Below, in pieces: positions 1 to 6,894 of a stretch of DNA of 29,906 nt. Source of the DNA: Saprospiraceae bacterium (GTDB taxonomy: Bacteria > Bacteroidota > Bacteroidia > Chitinophagales > Saprospiraceae); contig SLDF01000189.1 in assembly GCA_007125435.1 (NCBI GenBank), positions 1 through 29,906 on the forward strand, given 5' to 3'. The notes beneath the pieces were generated by a model, which searched no databases, was not told the origin of the DNA, and saw nothing but the letters and a program-made list of their open reading frames with translations. How positions within the stretch are numbered: the first letter of the stretch is position 1; each line of letters begins with the position of its first letter. The position numbers and the translations under genes were made by a program.

Positions 1-573
1 CTTACTTCGGTTTTTCATTATCATTTCAGTCGACGCTGAGCCAGAGACGGCCCAGTTCCCTCGTTATCGGCTTGACGTTTAGTCAACCCGATTGCTTCGC
101 ACCACTCAGTCAAGCCCCAGCCCAGCTGTTCCTGCTATCCATTCGTCAGCCACTCATATCACTTCTATCCCTCACGCAGAAAATATGAATCATAAAGAAT
201 ACAATCAAAAGGTTGTAGGCTTTTATGAGGATAGTCAACGCTAAGCCAGAGGCGGCTCTACTTTTATTGTAGGATTAGAAGAATATTCTTAGTATAGGAT
301 TCATATGCAGGAGCAGTCGAACCTGAGCCTAAAGCGGTAGTTTTTTATTATGCTTTAGGAGTTTAGATTATAATTGTCCCGATAAAAAACAAGTGATCCA
401 AAATTAAGGCAAAATCTAGGGGGCTGCAATCCCATATTTATGGGATATTGTGCTACTTGAAAATATAGAAATGTATGGTAAATCTATCGGTCAGTAGATA
501 AAAACAAGAGCATTCCATTTAGCCAATAAAATGGATCGTGAAAAGGGGTTAAGCATAGGTATTGTAGCAAATT
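1..573. other. Gene-free left edge with degenerate repeats
   Basis: No convincing coding frame is visible. The stretch holds two copies of a 24-nt motif (28-51 and 233-256, 21 of 24 bases identical). It also holds an inverted repeat GGCTTGAC/GTCAAGCC (69-76 and 109-116), an inverted repeat CCTAAAGC/GCTTTAGG (328-335 and 352-359), and the palindrome ATCCCATAttTATGGGAT (429-446). The first 180 bases are richer in GC than the rest and look like the decayed edge of a repeat. It lies downstream of the minus-strand ATPase gene, so the hairpins could end that transcript, but none has a clean U-tract. Confidence 0.5.
28..256 (+). repeat. Pair of 24-nt direct repeats
   Basis: Bases 28-51 and 233-256 share 21 of 24 positions; both contain the common part CCAGAG followed by CGGC. 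The spacing is 205 bp. The function is unknown; the copies may be remnants of a dispersed intergenic repeat that is otherwise not preserved here. Confidence 0.45.
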
Positions 574-1755
574 CTACTTCGAATATATCGCACGAATGAC
601 GTCATCGTGTGATCTAAGCTCAAGTTTCTTACTAGCTGGAAAATCGTCAAACAGCAATTGTTGCTTATTACTCAAAGGTTCATCATGAAATTTACACTCA
701 ATCAGCCATTTATTCTCTGTGAAGAAGTCAATTTCAGTTTGGTTTTGATAGACATAGCGCAAGGACAGATGCTTTAGTCTTAGAAAACAATAATTTTCAA
801 AAAGTGCCCCCCAATCTCGAATACCTGTATAGTATGTTTTAATTCCGGTATCGCAGCAATATATTTTTTTGGGAGCTACCAATTGTTCATTCAATTTGCC
901 ATATCGACTTACTGGATAAATAATGTAGGTGTCACAGAATAGATCGAAAAAACGCTTGGCTGTATCATTAGAAACACCTAGCACATTAGCTACTTTATTG
1001 ATACTCATAGTTTTACCACTGCGCTCCATCAAAAGCAAGAAAAAGTCTTTAAGTTGTTGTAGCTGTCGGATGCCGTGAACTGCGGCAATATCTTTATGGA
1101 TGATGCTGTCCATCAGCTCCCTGATATACGAATCATCACCGCTAAGAACATATTCAGGTATTCCTCCGGTCAGCAGATAATCTTTAAAAAATGTTTCGTG
1201 AAGATGCGCATCAGAGGGAAAAACTTCTAAATTTTTAAATTGAAGATATTCAGGATAGTCCAATGGCAAAATTTCCAAAGTGATACTTCTGCCGGTTAAA
1301 TGGGCATGACGACTCCTTAAAAATGAAGCACTTGAAGAAGAGGCAAAAATTTTGCAAAATCCCTGGTCGTATAAATTTTTAAGCTGCAGCTCGTAATCAA
1401 TAGCATACGTTATTTCATCTAGAAAAAGATAAATCTGACTCTTGTTTTTGAGGCGCTGTAGTTTCTTGAATGACTCTACAATTTGCAAAATAGAGAAGTC
1501 CTTCAACATGTAGTCGTCTAAACTTACATATAAAACTTGTGTCGCTGGCACTTCCATATGCTCAATTAAATGTCGAATACACATGCGCATAAGTGAAGTT
1601 TTCCCTATTCGTCTCAGACCGGTCAGAAAAACAATTTGTTTGTTGCTCAAATTACTAAACATACGATTCTTATCCGACTCCCTGGGAATGAGCCCATTCA
1701 GTAAGTTAAGATCATTTTCCCACCATGGGTTGTAGCGATAAAGTTCTTTTTCCAT
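574..1755 (-). CDS. AAA ATPase with C-terminal DUF4143 domain (copy 1)
   Basis: Predicted 393-aa P-loop ATPase of the AAA_14/DUF4143 group, common in Bacteroidota and of unknown cellular role. Visible motifs are a Walker A GLRRIGKT (residues 46-53), a Walker B YLFLDE (109-114), a conserved LTGRS segment (153-157) and a winged-helix-like stretch (about 245-275). The C-terminal domain has the PD-(D/E)XK-like signature EIDFF (341-345) followed by ECK (353-355), with an upstream Glu at 320, so the nuclease-fold residues look intact. A TTG five codons further upstream is in frame, but ATG at 1755 (MEKELYR) is preferred because it sits just 4 nt after a -7 promoter box. A paralogue of identical length lies immediately upstream in the same orientation. 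The family is sometimes called an archaeal-type or SWI2-like ATPase; no substrate can be named from sequence. Confidence 0.85.
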   Translation of the reverse strand: MEKELYRYNPWWENDLNLLNGLIPRESDKNRMFSNLSNKQIVFLTGLRRIGKTSLMRMCIRHLIEHMEVPATQVLYVSLDDYMLKDFSILQIVESFKKLQRLKNKSQIYLFLDEITYAIDYELQLKNLYDQGFCKIFASSSSASFLRSRHAHLTGRSITLEILPLDYPEYLQFKNLEVFPSDAHLHETFFKDYLLTGGIPEYVLSGDDSYIRELMDSIIHKDIAAVHGIRQLQQLKDFFLLLMERSGKTMSINKVANVLGVSNDTAKRFFDLFCDTYIIYPVSRYGKLNEQLVAPKKIYCCDTGIKTYYTGIRDWGALFENYCFLRLKHLSLRYVYQNQTEIDFFTENKWLIECKFHDEPLSNKQQLLFDDFPASKKLELRSHDDVIRAIYSK

Positions 1756-1759
1756 GATG

Positions 1760-1767
1760 CAAAAATA
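1760..1767 (-). promoter_or_regulatory. Bacteroidota -7 promoter element
   Basis: On the minus strand the sequence reads TATTTTTG, an exact match to the TAnnTTTG consensus of the primary Bacteroidota sigma factor. It lies inside TTTGTATTTTTGC (1759-1771), which is identical to the element in front of the second ATPase and of the DUF6702 gene. Only 4 nt separate it from the ATG at 1755, so the transcript is expected to be leaderless or nearly so. I found no clear -33 TTTG at the usual spacing. Confidence 0.7.
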
Positions 1768-1772
1768 CAAAA

Positions 1773-1826
1773 CCGTTCGATACTATCGTATACTTTATAC
1801 AAAAAATGTTCGATACTATCGAACGG
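1773..1826. promoter_or_regulatory. Doubled palindromic operator-like site upstream of ATPase copy 1
   Basis: The 14-mer GTTCGATACTATCG occurs twice (1775-1788 and 1808-1821), 33 bp apart. The distal copy extends to a perfect 17-nt palindrome GTTCGATACTATCGAAC (1808-1824). The outer ends CCGTTCGATA and TATCGAACGG (1773-1782 and 1817-1826) are also inverted repeats, and a third palindrome GTATACTTTATAC (1788-1800) lies between the two copies. The proximal copy ends 5 bp from the -7 element. Doubled dyads this close to a promoter suggest binding by a dimeric regulator, perhaps autoregulation. The regulator is not identified. Confidence 0.6.
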
Positions 1827-2156
1827 TTTTTTTTTGAAATGGAGCCCATTTCAGATCATTGCACCGTAAAAATTAGAGGTTCTACGCTTAACCTTACAGA
1901 TGCTTGAAGTAACTTCTATGGCTATTATTTTAAACTTTTACTTCAAGTTAATGGTATTTATTTTAAAGTGTCGATTCAATAATATGGCCTATATACTGAG
2001 TTGCCAAAAATTTCGTTATTTCTGATCCTTAAAATCCAATAATTATGGAGCGAATCATTGAGAGCCGTTTAGTATAATGGAAAAACAAGTCCAACAGAAA
2101 ACTTCTGATACTCTCCGGTGCTTAATTAGGGATTCTTATAAAGTGAAGTGAACCAC
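1827..2156. other. Intergenic region between the two ATPase genes
   Basis: AT-rich with no coding frame. It holds one inverted repeat, CTTGAAGTAA (1903-1912) with TTACTTCAAG (1938-1947), a 10-bp stem with a 25-nt loop. This could be a weak transcription end signal for the upstream minus-strand ATPase gene that stops at 2157. Nothing else is recognised. Confidence 0.45.
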
Positions 2157-3338
2157 TCAATACAAGAGCCCGAACAACCAAAGTGGAATTCTCTTATCGT
2201 TGCCGCTTTCTATGTCCAATGCCAGATGCGCATTGGGTAATCCCTGGATTTGATGGATGGTTTTGTTGGCTCCGCCTATTTCAAACACAAAAGTATCATC
2301 AATCAAAAAATCTCCAAACTTGGGACTTGTTACCGCATGGACGGCACTCAATTGATTGATAAAAAAAGTCTCCCGGACATTTCCAATATTGGCCATGGTT
2401 GGAGAGAATATGTAGATGAAATTTGGGTTTTGAAGGTATATTTTGTCCGGCTTTTGAAGATAACTTATGCCCTTGGTGGAAGGTCTTAAAAGCCTTAAAA
2501 TCTTAGCTTGATCCAATATGTCCAACAGCCTTAAGACGGTATTTCTCGGCGTTTCCAATTTTTGTGATAACTTATTGATATTCGGTGTGAATGGGACACT
2601 TTCACTTAATACATAAAGTAGCTTTTTCATGGTACGAACCGTCGTATGTTGTAAATCTTCAAAAGGAGCAATATCCACATCCACAACCAAATGAATGGTC
2701 TCCTGCAATTTTTGTGGATAGGCATTTTTTGATTCCATAAAGAAGGGGAAGTAGCCATACCTCATATAATCTTGAAAATGTGATTTGATCTTGTACCTAT
2801 CCAATATTTCTGGTGCTATTTCATGATGGTTTGAAAGTATGTCCGTCAGGCTAAGTGCCGACAAAGCTGTGTTGTTTTGAAAATTGAGAAATTCTCTAAA
2901 TGAAAGGCCATGCAAGTGATAGACTGCGGCCCTTCTAGACAGGTCTGCCGAACCTTTTGATATATCGAGGATGGATGAGCCTGTTACGATAAATTGAATA
3001 TCTTCATAATCATCATACAATTGCTTAAGATCCTTTGACCAGTAGACATACCTGTGGACTTCATCCAGCAAAAAAAGACGATAACCTGATTCGTACAGTT
3101 CAGGTACTAAGGCCACCACTCTGTTTGTTTCAAAGTAAAAATCATCCAGACTTAAGTAGATACCTTTTTTGGGTGAATTTGACAGATATTGCAAGAGAAG
3201 TGTGGTTTTACCTGCACCTCTGTAACCCAAAATCAAGATTAATTTTTGCGCCCAATCAATCTGTTGGTATAAATATCTCTGTCCTTTTTGTTTTAAAGAT
3301 GTTTTTTTTCGCTCAGACTTTTTGATTAATGCTTCCAT
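2157..3338 (-). CDS. AAA ATPase with variant DUF4143-like C-terminus (copy 2)
   Basis: Predicted 393-aa ATPase, a distant paralogue of the adjacent downstream gene. It has Walker A GYRGAGKT (residues 38-45), Walker B LFLLDE (88-93), the sensor-like VTGSS (118-122) and the SRR arginine segment (134-136). The helix-turn-helix-like part is about 250-275. In the C-terminal domain the nuclease-like residues are partly changed: RETFF (322-326) and GDFL (342-345) remain, but the usual ExK is EIGG (353-356), with a lysine shifted to 359. So if the first paralogue is a nuclease, this one probably is not, or it uses a shifted lysine. The ATG at 3338 gives a leader of about 20 nt after the -7 box; an upstream ATG at 3354 is out of frame. 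The role is unknown. Confidence 0.85.
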   Translation of the reverse strand: MEALIKKSERKKTSLKQKGQRYLYQQIDWAQKLILILGYRGAGKTTLLLQYLSNSPKKGIYLSLDDFYFETNRVVALVPELYESGYRLFLLDEVHRYVYWSKDLKQLYDDYEDIQFIVTGSSILDISKGSADLSRRAAVYHLHGLSFREFLNFQNNTALSALSLTDILSNHHEIAPEILDRYKIKSHFQDYMRYGYFPFFMESKNAYPQKLQETIHLVVDVDIAPFEDLQHTTVRTMKKLLYVLSESVPFTPNINKLSQKLETPRNTVLRLLDILDQAKILRLLRPSTKGISYLQKPDKIYLQNPNFIYIFSPTMANIGNVRETFFINQLSAVHAVTSPKFGDFLIDDTFVFEIGGANKTIHQIQGLPNAHLALDIESGNDKRIPLWLFGLLY

Positions 3339-3358
3339 AAAGTAGTAATTTCATAAAG

Positions 3359-3366
3359 CAAAAATA
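3359..3366 (-). promoter_or_regulatory. Bacteroidota -7 promoter element
   Basis: The minus strand reads TATTTTTG, matching TAnnTTTG, inside TTTGTATTTTTGC (3358-3370). That 13-mer is the same as the one before ATPase copy 1 and DUF6702. It is 20 nt from the ATG at 3338. Confidence 0.7.
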
Positions 3367-3371
3367 CAAAT

Positions 3372-3419
3372 TAGTTTATATAAAAAGCATTTTCTAGTAA
3401 TAGTTTTTACAAAAAGCAT
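3372..3419. promoter_or_regulatory. Tandem direct repeat upstream of ATPase copy 2
   Basis: TAGTTTATATAAAAAGCAT (3372-3390) and TAGTTTTTACAAAAAGCAT (3401-3419) match at 17 of 19 positions with a period of 29 bp. The proximal copy begins 5 bp from the -7 element, the same distance as the palindrome of ATPase copy 1, although the two motifs are unrelated in sequence. An operator role is inferred from position only. Confidence 0.5.
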
Positions 3420-3460
3420 AATGTGATCATGAAATGAAATATGGATTGACAAAAATAACC

Positions 3461-4378
3461 TCACCTTCGACTAGTCATGTATATCCCGCATAATATAAGC
3501 GCCATCCCTACAGCGTGAACCCACGTAAGTGGCTCTCCATCCAAAAATCCAAGGAACACTGCAAAGCAAGGGATGATATAACTTATAGTGGAGGCAAAGA
3601 CAACGCCAGACATCTTGATCAGTTTGAAGAAGAATATAGTGGCCATGGCAGTTCCAAGGACAGCAAGAGCCAATACATAAGCAAAACTATGCCACGCCGC
3701 ATCGTCTACTTTAAATACTTCAATGACACCGGCCTGAATCGATATAATAGTGGCAGGAACACCAATGATCAAAAAAGCTATGGAACTGATGGCTATGGTA
3801 CCTAGTTCTCCCAAATACGTATTGATGGTGTTACTGCTCAAGGCATAGAAAGCTGTAGCCAGACAAGCGAGAAGTGCATACATTGGTTCACCTTCGAGAG
3901 CTCCCCTACCTGCTAATACGATCAGAGATACAGCCCCCATAAAGCCTATGGCCACCCCAAATACTTTTTGCCGGGTCAGCTTCAAACTAAAAAATAAAGC
4001 ACCGAGAGCTAAGGTAAAAATTGGCGTGGTCGAGCTCAGTACACCCGTAAAGCTGCTAGAAAGTTGCGTCTGTGCAATAGGAAATAAAAAAGCAGGTAGA
4101 CTACTACCGCAGACAGCTACAATAAGTAATGGTATCCAATGCTTTCTCTTTACTGTCTTCAATCGCACTAGAGCAAAAGGGATAAAGCACAAAAATGTCA
4201 ATGCCAGTCTCATGCTACCCACCTGCATAGGATCGAAAGCTACCAATGCCCTCTTGATGAAGAAATAGGAACTGCCCCAGGTACCACCAACCCCTAATAA
4301 AATGAACCAACTGTATAAGCTCGTAAAATCACGAACTGTTGTCTTGCTTGTATCTTTATGCTCTGATGCCTCCTTCAT
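3461..4378 (-). CDS. EamA/DMT-superfamily membrane transporter
   Basis: 305-aa inner-membrane protein of the drug/metabolite transporter superfamily, with two EamA repeats (about residues 25-155 and 165-302) and about ten hydrophobic segments. Family hallmarks visible are the N-terminal WGSSYFFIKRAL, the GAVSLIVLAGRG turn between the halves and the C-terminal GMALILCGIYMTSR. The family exports metabolites, amino acids or toxic compounds; the substrate cannot be told from sequence. The N-terminal 20 residues are hydrophilic and cytoplasmic. The gene is not tightly linked to its neighbours: 122 bp separate its end from the ATPase start, and a repeat-rich gap lies upstream. The start at 4378 is the first in-frame ATG. 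Confidence 0.88.
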   Translation of the reverse strand: MKEASEHKDTSKTTVRDFTSLYSWFILLGVGGTWGSSYFFIKRALVAFDPMQVGSMRLALTFLCFIPFALVRLKTVKRKHWIPLLIVAVCGSSLPAFLFPIAQTQLSSSFTGVLSSTTPIFTLALGALFFSLKLTRQKVFGVAIGFMGAVSLIVLAGRGALEGEPMYALLACLATAFYALSSNTINTYLGELGTIAISSIAFLIIGVPATIISIQAGVIEVFKVDDAAWHSFAYVLALAVLGTAMATIFFFKLIKMSGVVFASTISYIIPCFAVFLGFLDGEPLTWVHAVGMALILCGIYMTSRR

Positions 4379-4517
4379 AGATCAAGTAAATACCTGATAT
4401 GGGGATTTAGTTGCACATTATTATCAGCTTTATGCAAGAGATTATTGTCATGAGGGTTTAAGGCCAACATTACAGTTATATTCGATTAGATTCAAGTGCT
4501 CAATTTTATTTTGATTT

Positions 4518-4676
4518 GCATCAGCGCTGCGTAGTGGGTGGCGTAGAGAAGCGGAGCCAGACTCGATGTAGCAACTGCGAAATCGAGGCCGAGCGAACAG
4601 CGAGCCCCGAAGCATAGCGACCGAATATCCACTGTTCCACAAAGCTTTGTGGAACAGTGGATATTCGGTGATGCCC
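4518..4676 (+). repeat. Dispersed structured repeat, copy 1 (variant with palindrome)
   Basis: This shares the core order of the copies at 13.6 and 15.9 kb: GCATCAGCG start, GGAGCCAGACTC, AGGCCGA, GAGCC, TAGCGACC, and GTGATGCCC end. The core hairpin CTCGAT/ATCGAG is present. The closing pair GCATCA (4518-4523) with TGATGC (4669-4674) is kept. The segment between TAGCGACC and GTGATGCCC, about 20 nt in other copies, is here replaced by a 48-bp perfect palindrome. The terminal inverted repeats seen in the other two full copies are not recognisable. Confidence 0.75.
4621..4668. repeat. Perfect 48-bp palindrome
   Basis: All 24 base pairs match with no spacer; the axis lies between 4644 and 4645 inside AAGCTT. 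The left arm begins CCGAATATCC and the right arm ends GGATATTCGG. It can form a cruciform in DNA or a long hairpin in RNA read from either strand, and could act as a two-way terminator between flotillin and the transporter, though no U-tract follows. It could also be a cloning or assembly foldback artefact. Confidence 0.9.
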
Positions 4677-4682
4677 TAAGTG

Positions 4683-4707
4683 ACTATATACAATAATACT
4701 ATATAGT
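4683..4707 (-). terminator. Possible hairpin after flotillin gene
   Basis: ACTATATA and TATATAGT form an 8-bp AT-rich stem with a 9-nt loop, starting 4 bases beyond the flotillin stop codon. There is no U-tract, so a terminator role is weakly supported; it could also be an mRNA 3-prime stabilising structure. Confidence 0.3.
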
Positions 4708-4711
4708 GTAC

Positions 4712-6142
4712 CTAAGATTTATCCTCAGATTCATCATGTACCCGAAGTGGTGGCTTTACATCTTTATTGTCATCTTGCTGCTGACCGAGATAAGCCGGCA
4801 GATCCATACCTGCCATATTGAATAAGTCTTTCATCGGAGGTACCGACTTGTAAAGGTTGCTGACAAACTTAGAAGTGGAATTGCCTTCACCGTCTGACTG
4901 ACCGCCCTCCCAGACCGTTATCTTATCAATTTTAATATTCTTAATGGCGTCTACCTGAGTCCTCACCAGATCTTCAAGCTTGTCTGCAATAAGCATCAAT
5001 ACAGCATCTCTGGTATTACCATTGGTAGCTTTCACAATATTATTGAATCCCTCAGCCTGCTTACTCAAGACTTCGTAGAGACCTCTTGCCTCAGCTTCCC
5101 TTTCCATGAATATAGCATCAGCATTACCTCTTGCTATTCTTCTATTTTGTTCTGCTGTGGCTTCAGCCTCGATTTCTAGCTTTCTCTTAGCAATTTCAGC
5201 TTTGATGATTTCATCAGCCTCTCTAGATGCCAATTCTCTCTTTGCTCTTGCTGCCTCTGCTTTGGCTTCGGCGGCATAGGCTTCCTCTAGTGCCTGAGCT
5301 GATTGTATTTTTTCTGAAGCAGTAGCTGTTCTATTAGCCTCGGCTTCTTTTACCCTAAGCTCTGAGTTTGAATTGGCGATTTGGGCTTGAGCTCTATTTT
5401 TACCCTCAGTAGCCGAAGCTTCTGCCGTGGCTTCCCCAACTCTGGCGGATGCATTGGCCTCTGCAACTTTTATACGCTGATCTCTCTGTGCATTGGCTTC
5501 ACCGATGGAACCATCTCTATTGCGTTCTGCAACAACCATTTTGGCATCGTTGATAGCTTTAGCCGCAGCTTCCTGACCCAATGCTTCTATATACCCGGAC
5601 TCATCTTGAATATCCGTGACATTCACGTTAATCAAAGTCAGACCAATCTTTTTCAATTCACTACCTACATTACTGCTGACATTAGTGAGAAATTTATCTC
5701 TGTCCGCATTGATCTCTTCTATATCCATAGTGGCTACACTCAGCCTTAGCTGTCCGAAAATGATATCCTTAGCTATATCTCTGATTTCCTCTTGCGATCT
5801 ACCTAGAAGTCGCTCCGCAGCATTGAGCATGACACCTTCCTGGTTTGACACCGCCACTGTAAATCGGGAAGGCACATTCACCCTGATATTCTGTCTGGAT
5901 AAAGCTCCCCTCAAATCTACATCAATAGATATTGGAGACAAATCCAGATAACCGTAATCTTGAATAACCGGCCATATAAAGGCAGCACCACCGGCAAGAG
6001 TCTTGGCAGACTTACCACCTGTGCGTCCGTAAACTACCAATACTTTATCAGATGGGCAGCGCTTGTAGCGCGTGATCAACCACATAATCATCAAAAAGGT
6101 CAGTATAATCAGACCCGCTATCACAAAAACAAATGCATCCAT
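4712..6142 (-). CDS. Flotillin-family (SPFH/band 7) membrane protein
   Basis: 476-aa flotillin, a scaffold of ordered membrane microdomains. One N-terminal membrane segment (residues 3-24, MDAFVFVIAGLIILTF) is followed by an SPFH domain (about 28-230, with GGAAFIWPVIQDYGYLDLSP and NVNVTDIQDESGYIEALG). Then comes a long Ala/Glu-rich coiled coil (about 205-360) with repeated EAxA units. The C-terminus (about 360-476) is hydrophilic and ends in acidic residues. The length and the alanine-rich heptads fit the bacterial YuaG/FloT type rather than HflK/C. It starts 27 bp after the NfeD-like gene, the arrangement known for YuaF-YuaG, so the two are likely co-transcribed and act together in the membrane. 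A hairpin follows the stop codon. Confidence 0.92.
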   Translation of the reverse strand: MDAFVFVIAGLIILTFLMIMWLITRYKRCPSDKVLVVYGRTGGKSAKTLAGGAAFIWPVIQDYGYLDLSPISIDVDLRGALSRQNIRVNVPSRFTVAVSNQEGVMLNAAERLLGRSQEEIRDIAKDIIFGQLRLSVATMDIEEINADRDKFLTNVSSNVGSELKKIGLTLINVNVTDIQDESGYIEALGQEAAAKAINDAKMVVAERNRDGSIGEANAQRDQRIKVAEANASARVGEATAEASATEGKNRAQAQIANSNSELRVKEAEANRTATASEKIQSAQALEEAYAAEAKAEAARAKRELASREADEIIKAEIAKRKLEIEAEATAEQNRRIARGNADAIFMEREAEARGLYEVLSKQAEGFNNIVKATNGNTRDAVLMLIADKLEDLVRTQVDAIKNIKIDKITVWEGGQSDGEGNSTSKFVSNLYKSVPPMKDLFNMAGMDLPAYLGQQQDDNKDVKPPLRVHDESEDKS

Positions 6143-6169
6143 AATTTGAAAAAATTTATAGTTAGTGTT

Positions 6170-6757
6170 TTATTCGTCATCAGCATCTAAAGATATGACA
6201 ACTAAAGCATTATTGTCTAATATCTCTATAACTTTTATTTTACTTCCAGTGGGTATAGATTCTCCTTCTGTCACCGCATCCATTTCTCTATACGAGCCTC
6301 CAAGTCTTATGATGACTCGTCCCATCCCCTTCCTATTGCCGGGTATAGGGAGGTAAACCTCCCCCGTTGCAAAAAGTGCCTGGTATATATCTGCGGTTGC
6401 CGATTCTGTCAGCTTACCAAATATATAAAAAAGATAAGCTACGACGAGCATAGCAGCGACTCCTGCCAAGGTGGCAAAGAATACAGTCGCCAACACACCA
6501 CTTCCACCACTAAGCAAAATAACGCCTGTCCAACCAAAAAAAGTAAAAAAAGCAATGACACTCCTTATGGACAACAAAGTAAAGTCATGCTCAAAACCAT
6601 CGCCTCCATTACCATCTGCATCTCCATCACCCATAAAATCCAGTCCAAGAAGACTGATGACAAATTGGATAAAAAAGAGTATGCTGAATACAATAGATAT
6701 GCTCCAAAATATTTTAGGCATTATTGCCAATTCAGACCACCATACACCAAATTCCAT
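6170..6757 (-). CDS. NfeD-like membrane protein with C-terminal OB fold
   Basis: 195-aa partner of the adjacent flotillin. Hydrophobic segments lie at about 13-38, 64-86 and 88-113. The C-terminal soluble part (about 125-192) has the OB-fold pattern GEVYLPIPG, GRVIIRLGGSYREMDAV, and a final VIEILDNNALVVISL strand pair, as in NfeD/YuaF proteins that assist flotillins. An acidic Gly/Asp loop (42-58) between the first two membrane segments resembles a calcium-binding loop, but the spacing is not canonical. An in-frame TTG nine bases upstream would add three residues; the ATG at 6757 is preferred. The gene is divergent from the DUF6702 operon. Confidence 0.85.
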   Translation of the reverse strand: MEFGVWWSELAIMPKIFWSISIVFSILFFIQFVISLLGLDFMGDGDADGNGGDGFEHDFTLLSIRSVIAFFTFFGWTGVILLSGGSGVLATVFFATLAGVAAMLVVAYLFYIFGKLTESATADIYQALFATGEVYLPIPGNRKGMGRVIIRLGGSYREMDAVTEGESIPTGSKIKVIEILDNNALVVISLDADDE

Positions 6758-6881
6758 GCACTTCAATTATTATTTCACCCTAATATAAATATTATAATGA
6801 TTACACAGTCAGATGTATCGACAAAATCAGTCATTTTTTCGTCAGGAGTGTCTTCCAAAATTTTTTATCCATCCTAATTTG

Positions 6882-6889
6882 TATTTTTG
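6882..6889 (+). promoter_or_regulatory. Bacteroidota -7 promoter element of DUF6702-yidD-hemB
   Basis: TATTTTTG matches TAnnTTTG and lies within TTTGTATTTTTGC (6878-6890), the same 13-mer as in front of both ATPase genes. Five bases separate it from the ATG at 6895, again predicting an almost leaderless mRNA. Confidence 0.7.
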
Positions 6890-6894
6890 CAATC

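Larger units (their letters stand above)
4379..4711. other. Intergenic region occupied by a dispersed repeat
   Basis: No gene is supported. Most of the interval (4518-4676) is one copy of the dispersed structured repeat, including a perfect 48-bp palindrome. A hairpin, ACTATATA (4683-4690) with TATATAGT (4700-4707), lies directly after the flotillin stop codon. The open frame across 4448-4642 is a by-product of the GC-rich repeat. Confidence 0.6.

Noticed and set aside
1755..1770. TTG start adding five residues to ATPase copy 1
   Set aside because: The TTG lies within the promoter core itself, so it would be upstream of the expected transcript start.
1808..1835. Palindrome followed by a T-run read as a plus-strand intrinsic terminator
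   Set aside because: There is no plus-strand gene upstream, and the same 14-mer is repeated next to the ATPase promoter, so an operator explains it better.
2250..2489. 79-codon plus-strand frame inside the second ATPase
   Set aside because: Antisense to a well-supported gene with clear Walker motifs; no family resemblance.
574..3338. The ATPase pair as a toxin-antitoxin or phage-defence system
   Set aside because: Both are similar-sized paralogues with separate promoters; no small partner gene, methylase or defence effector is nearby.
4448..4642. 64-codon open frame on the minus strand
   Set aside because: It runs through the GC-rich dispersed repeat and one arm of the palindrome; the same kind of frame appears in other copies, so it reflects the repeat, not a gene.
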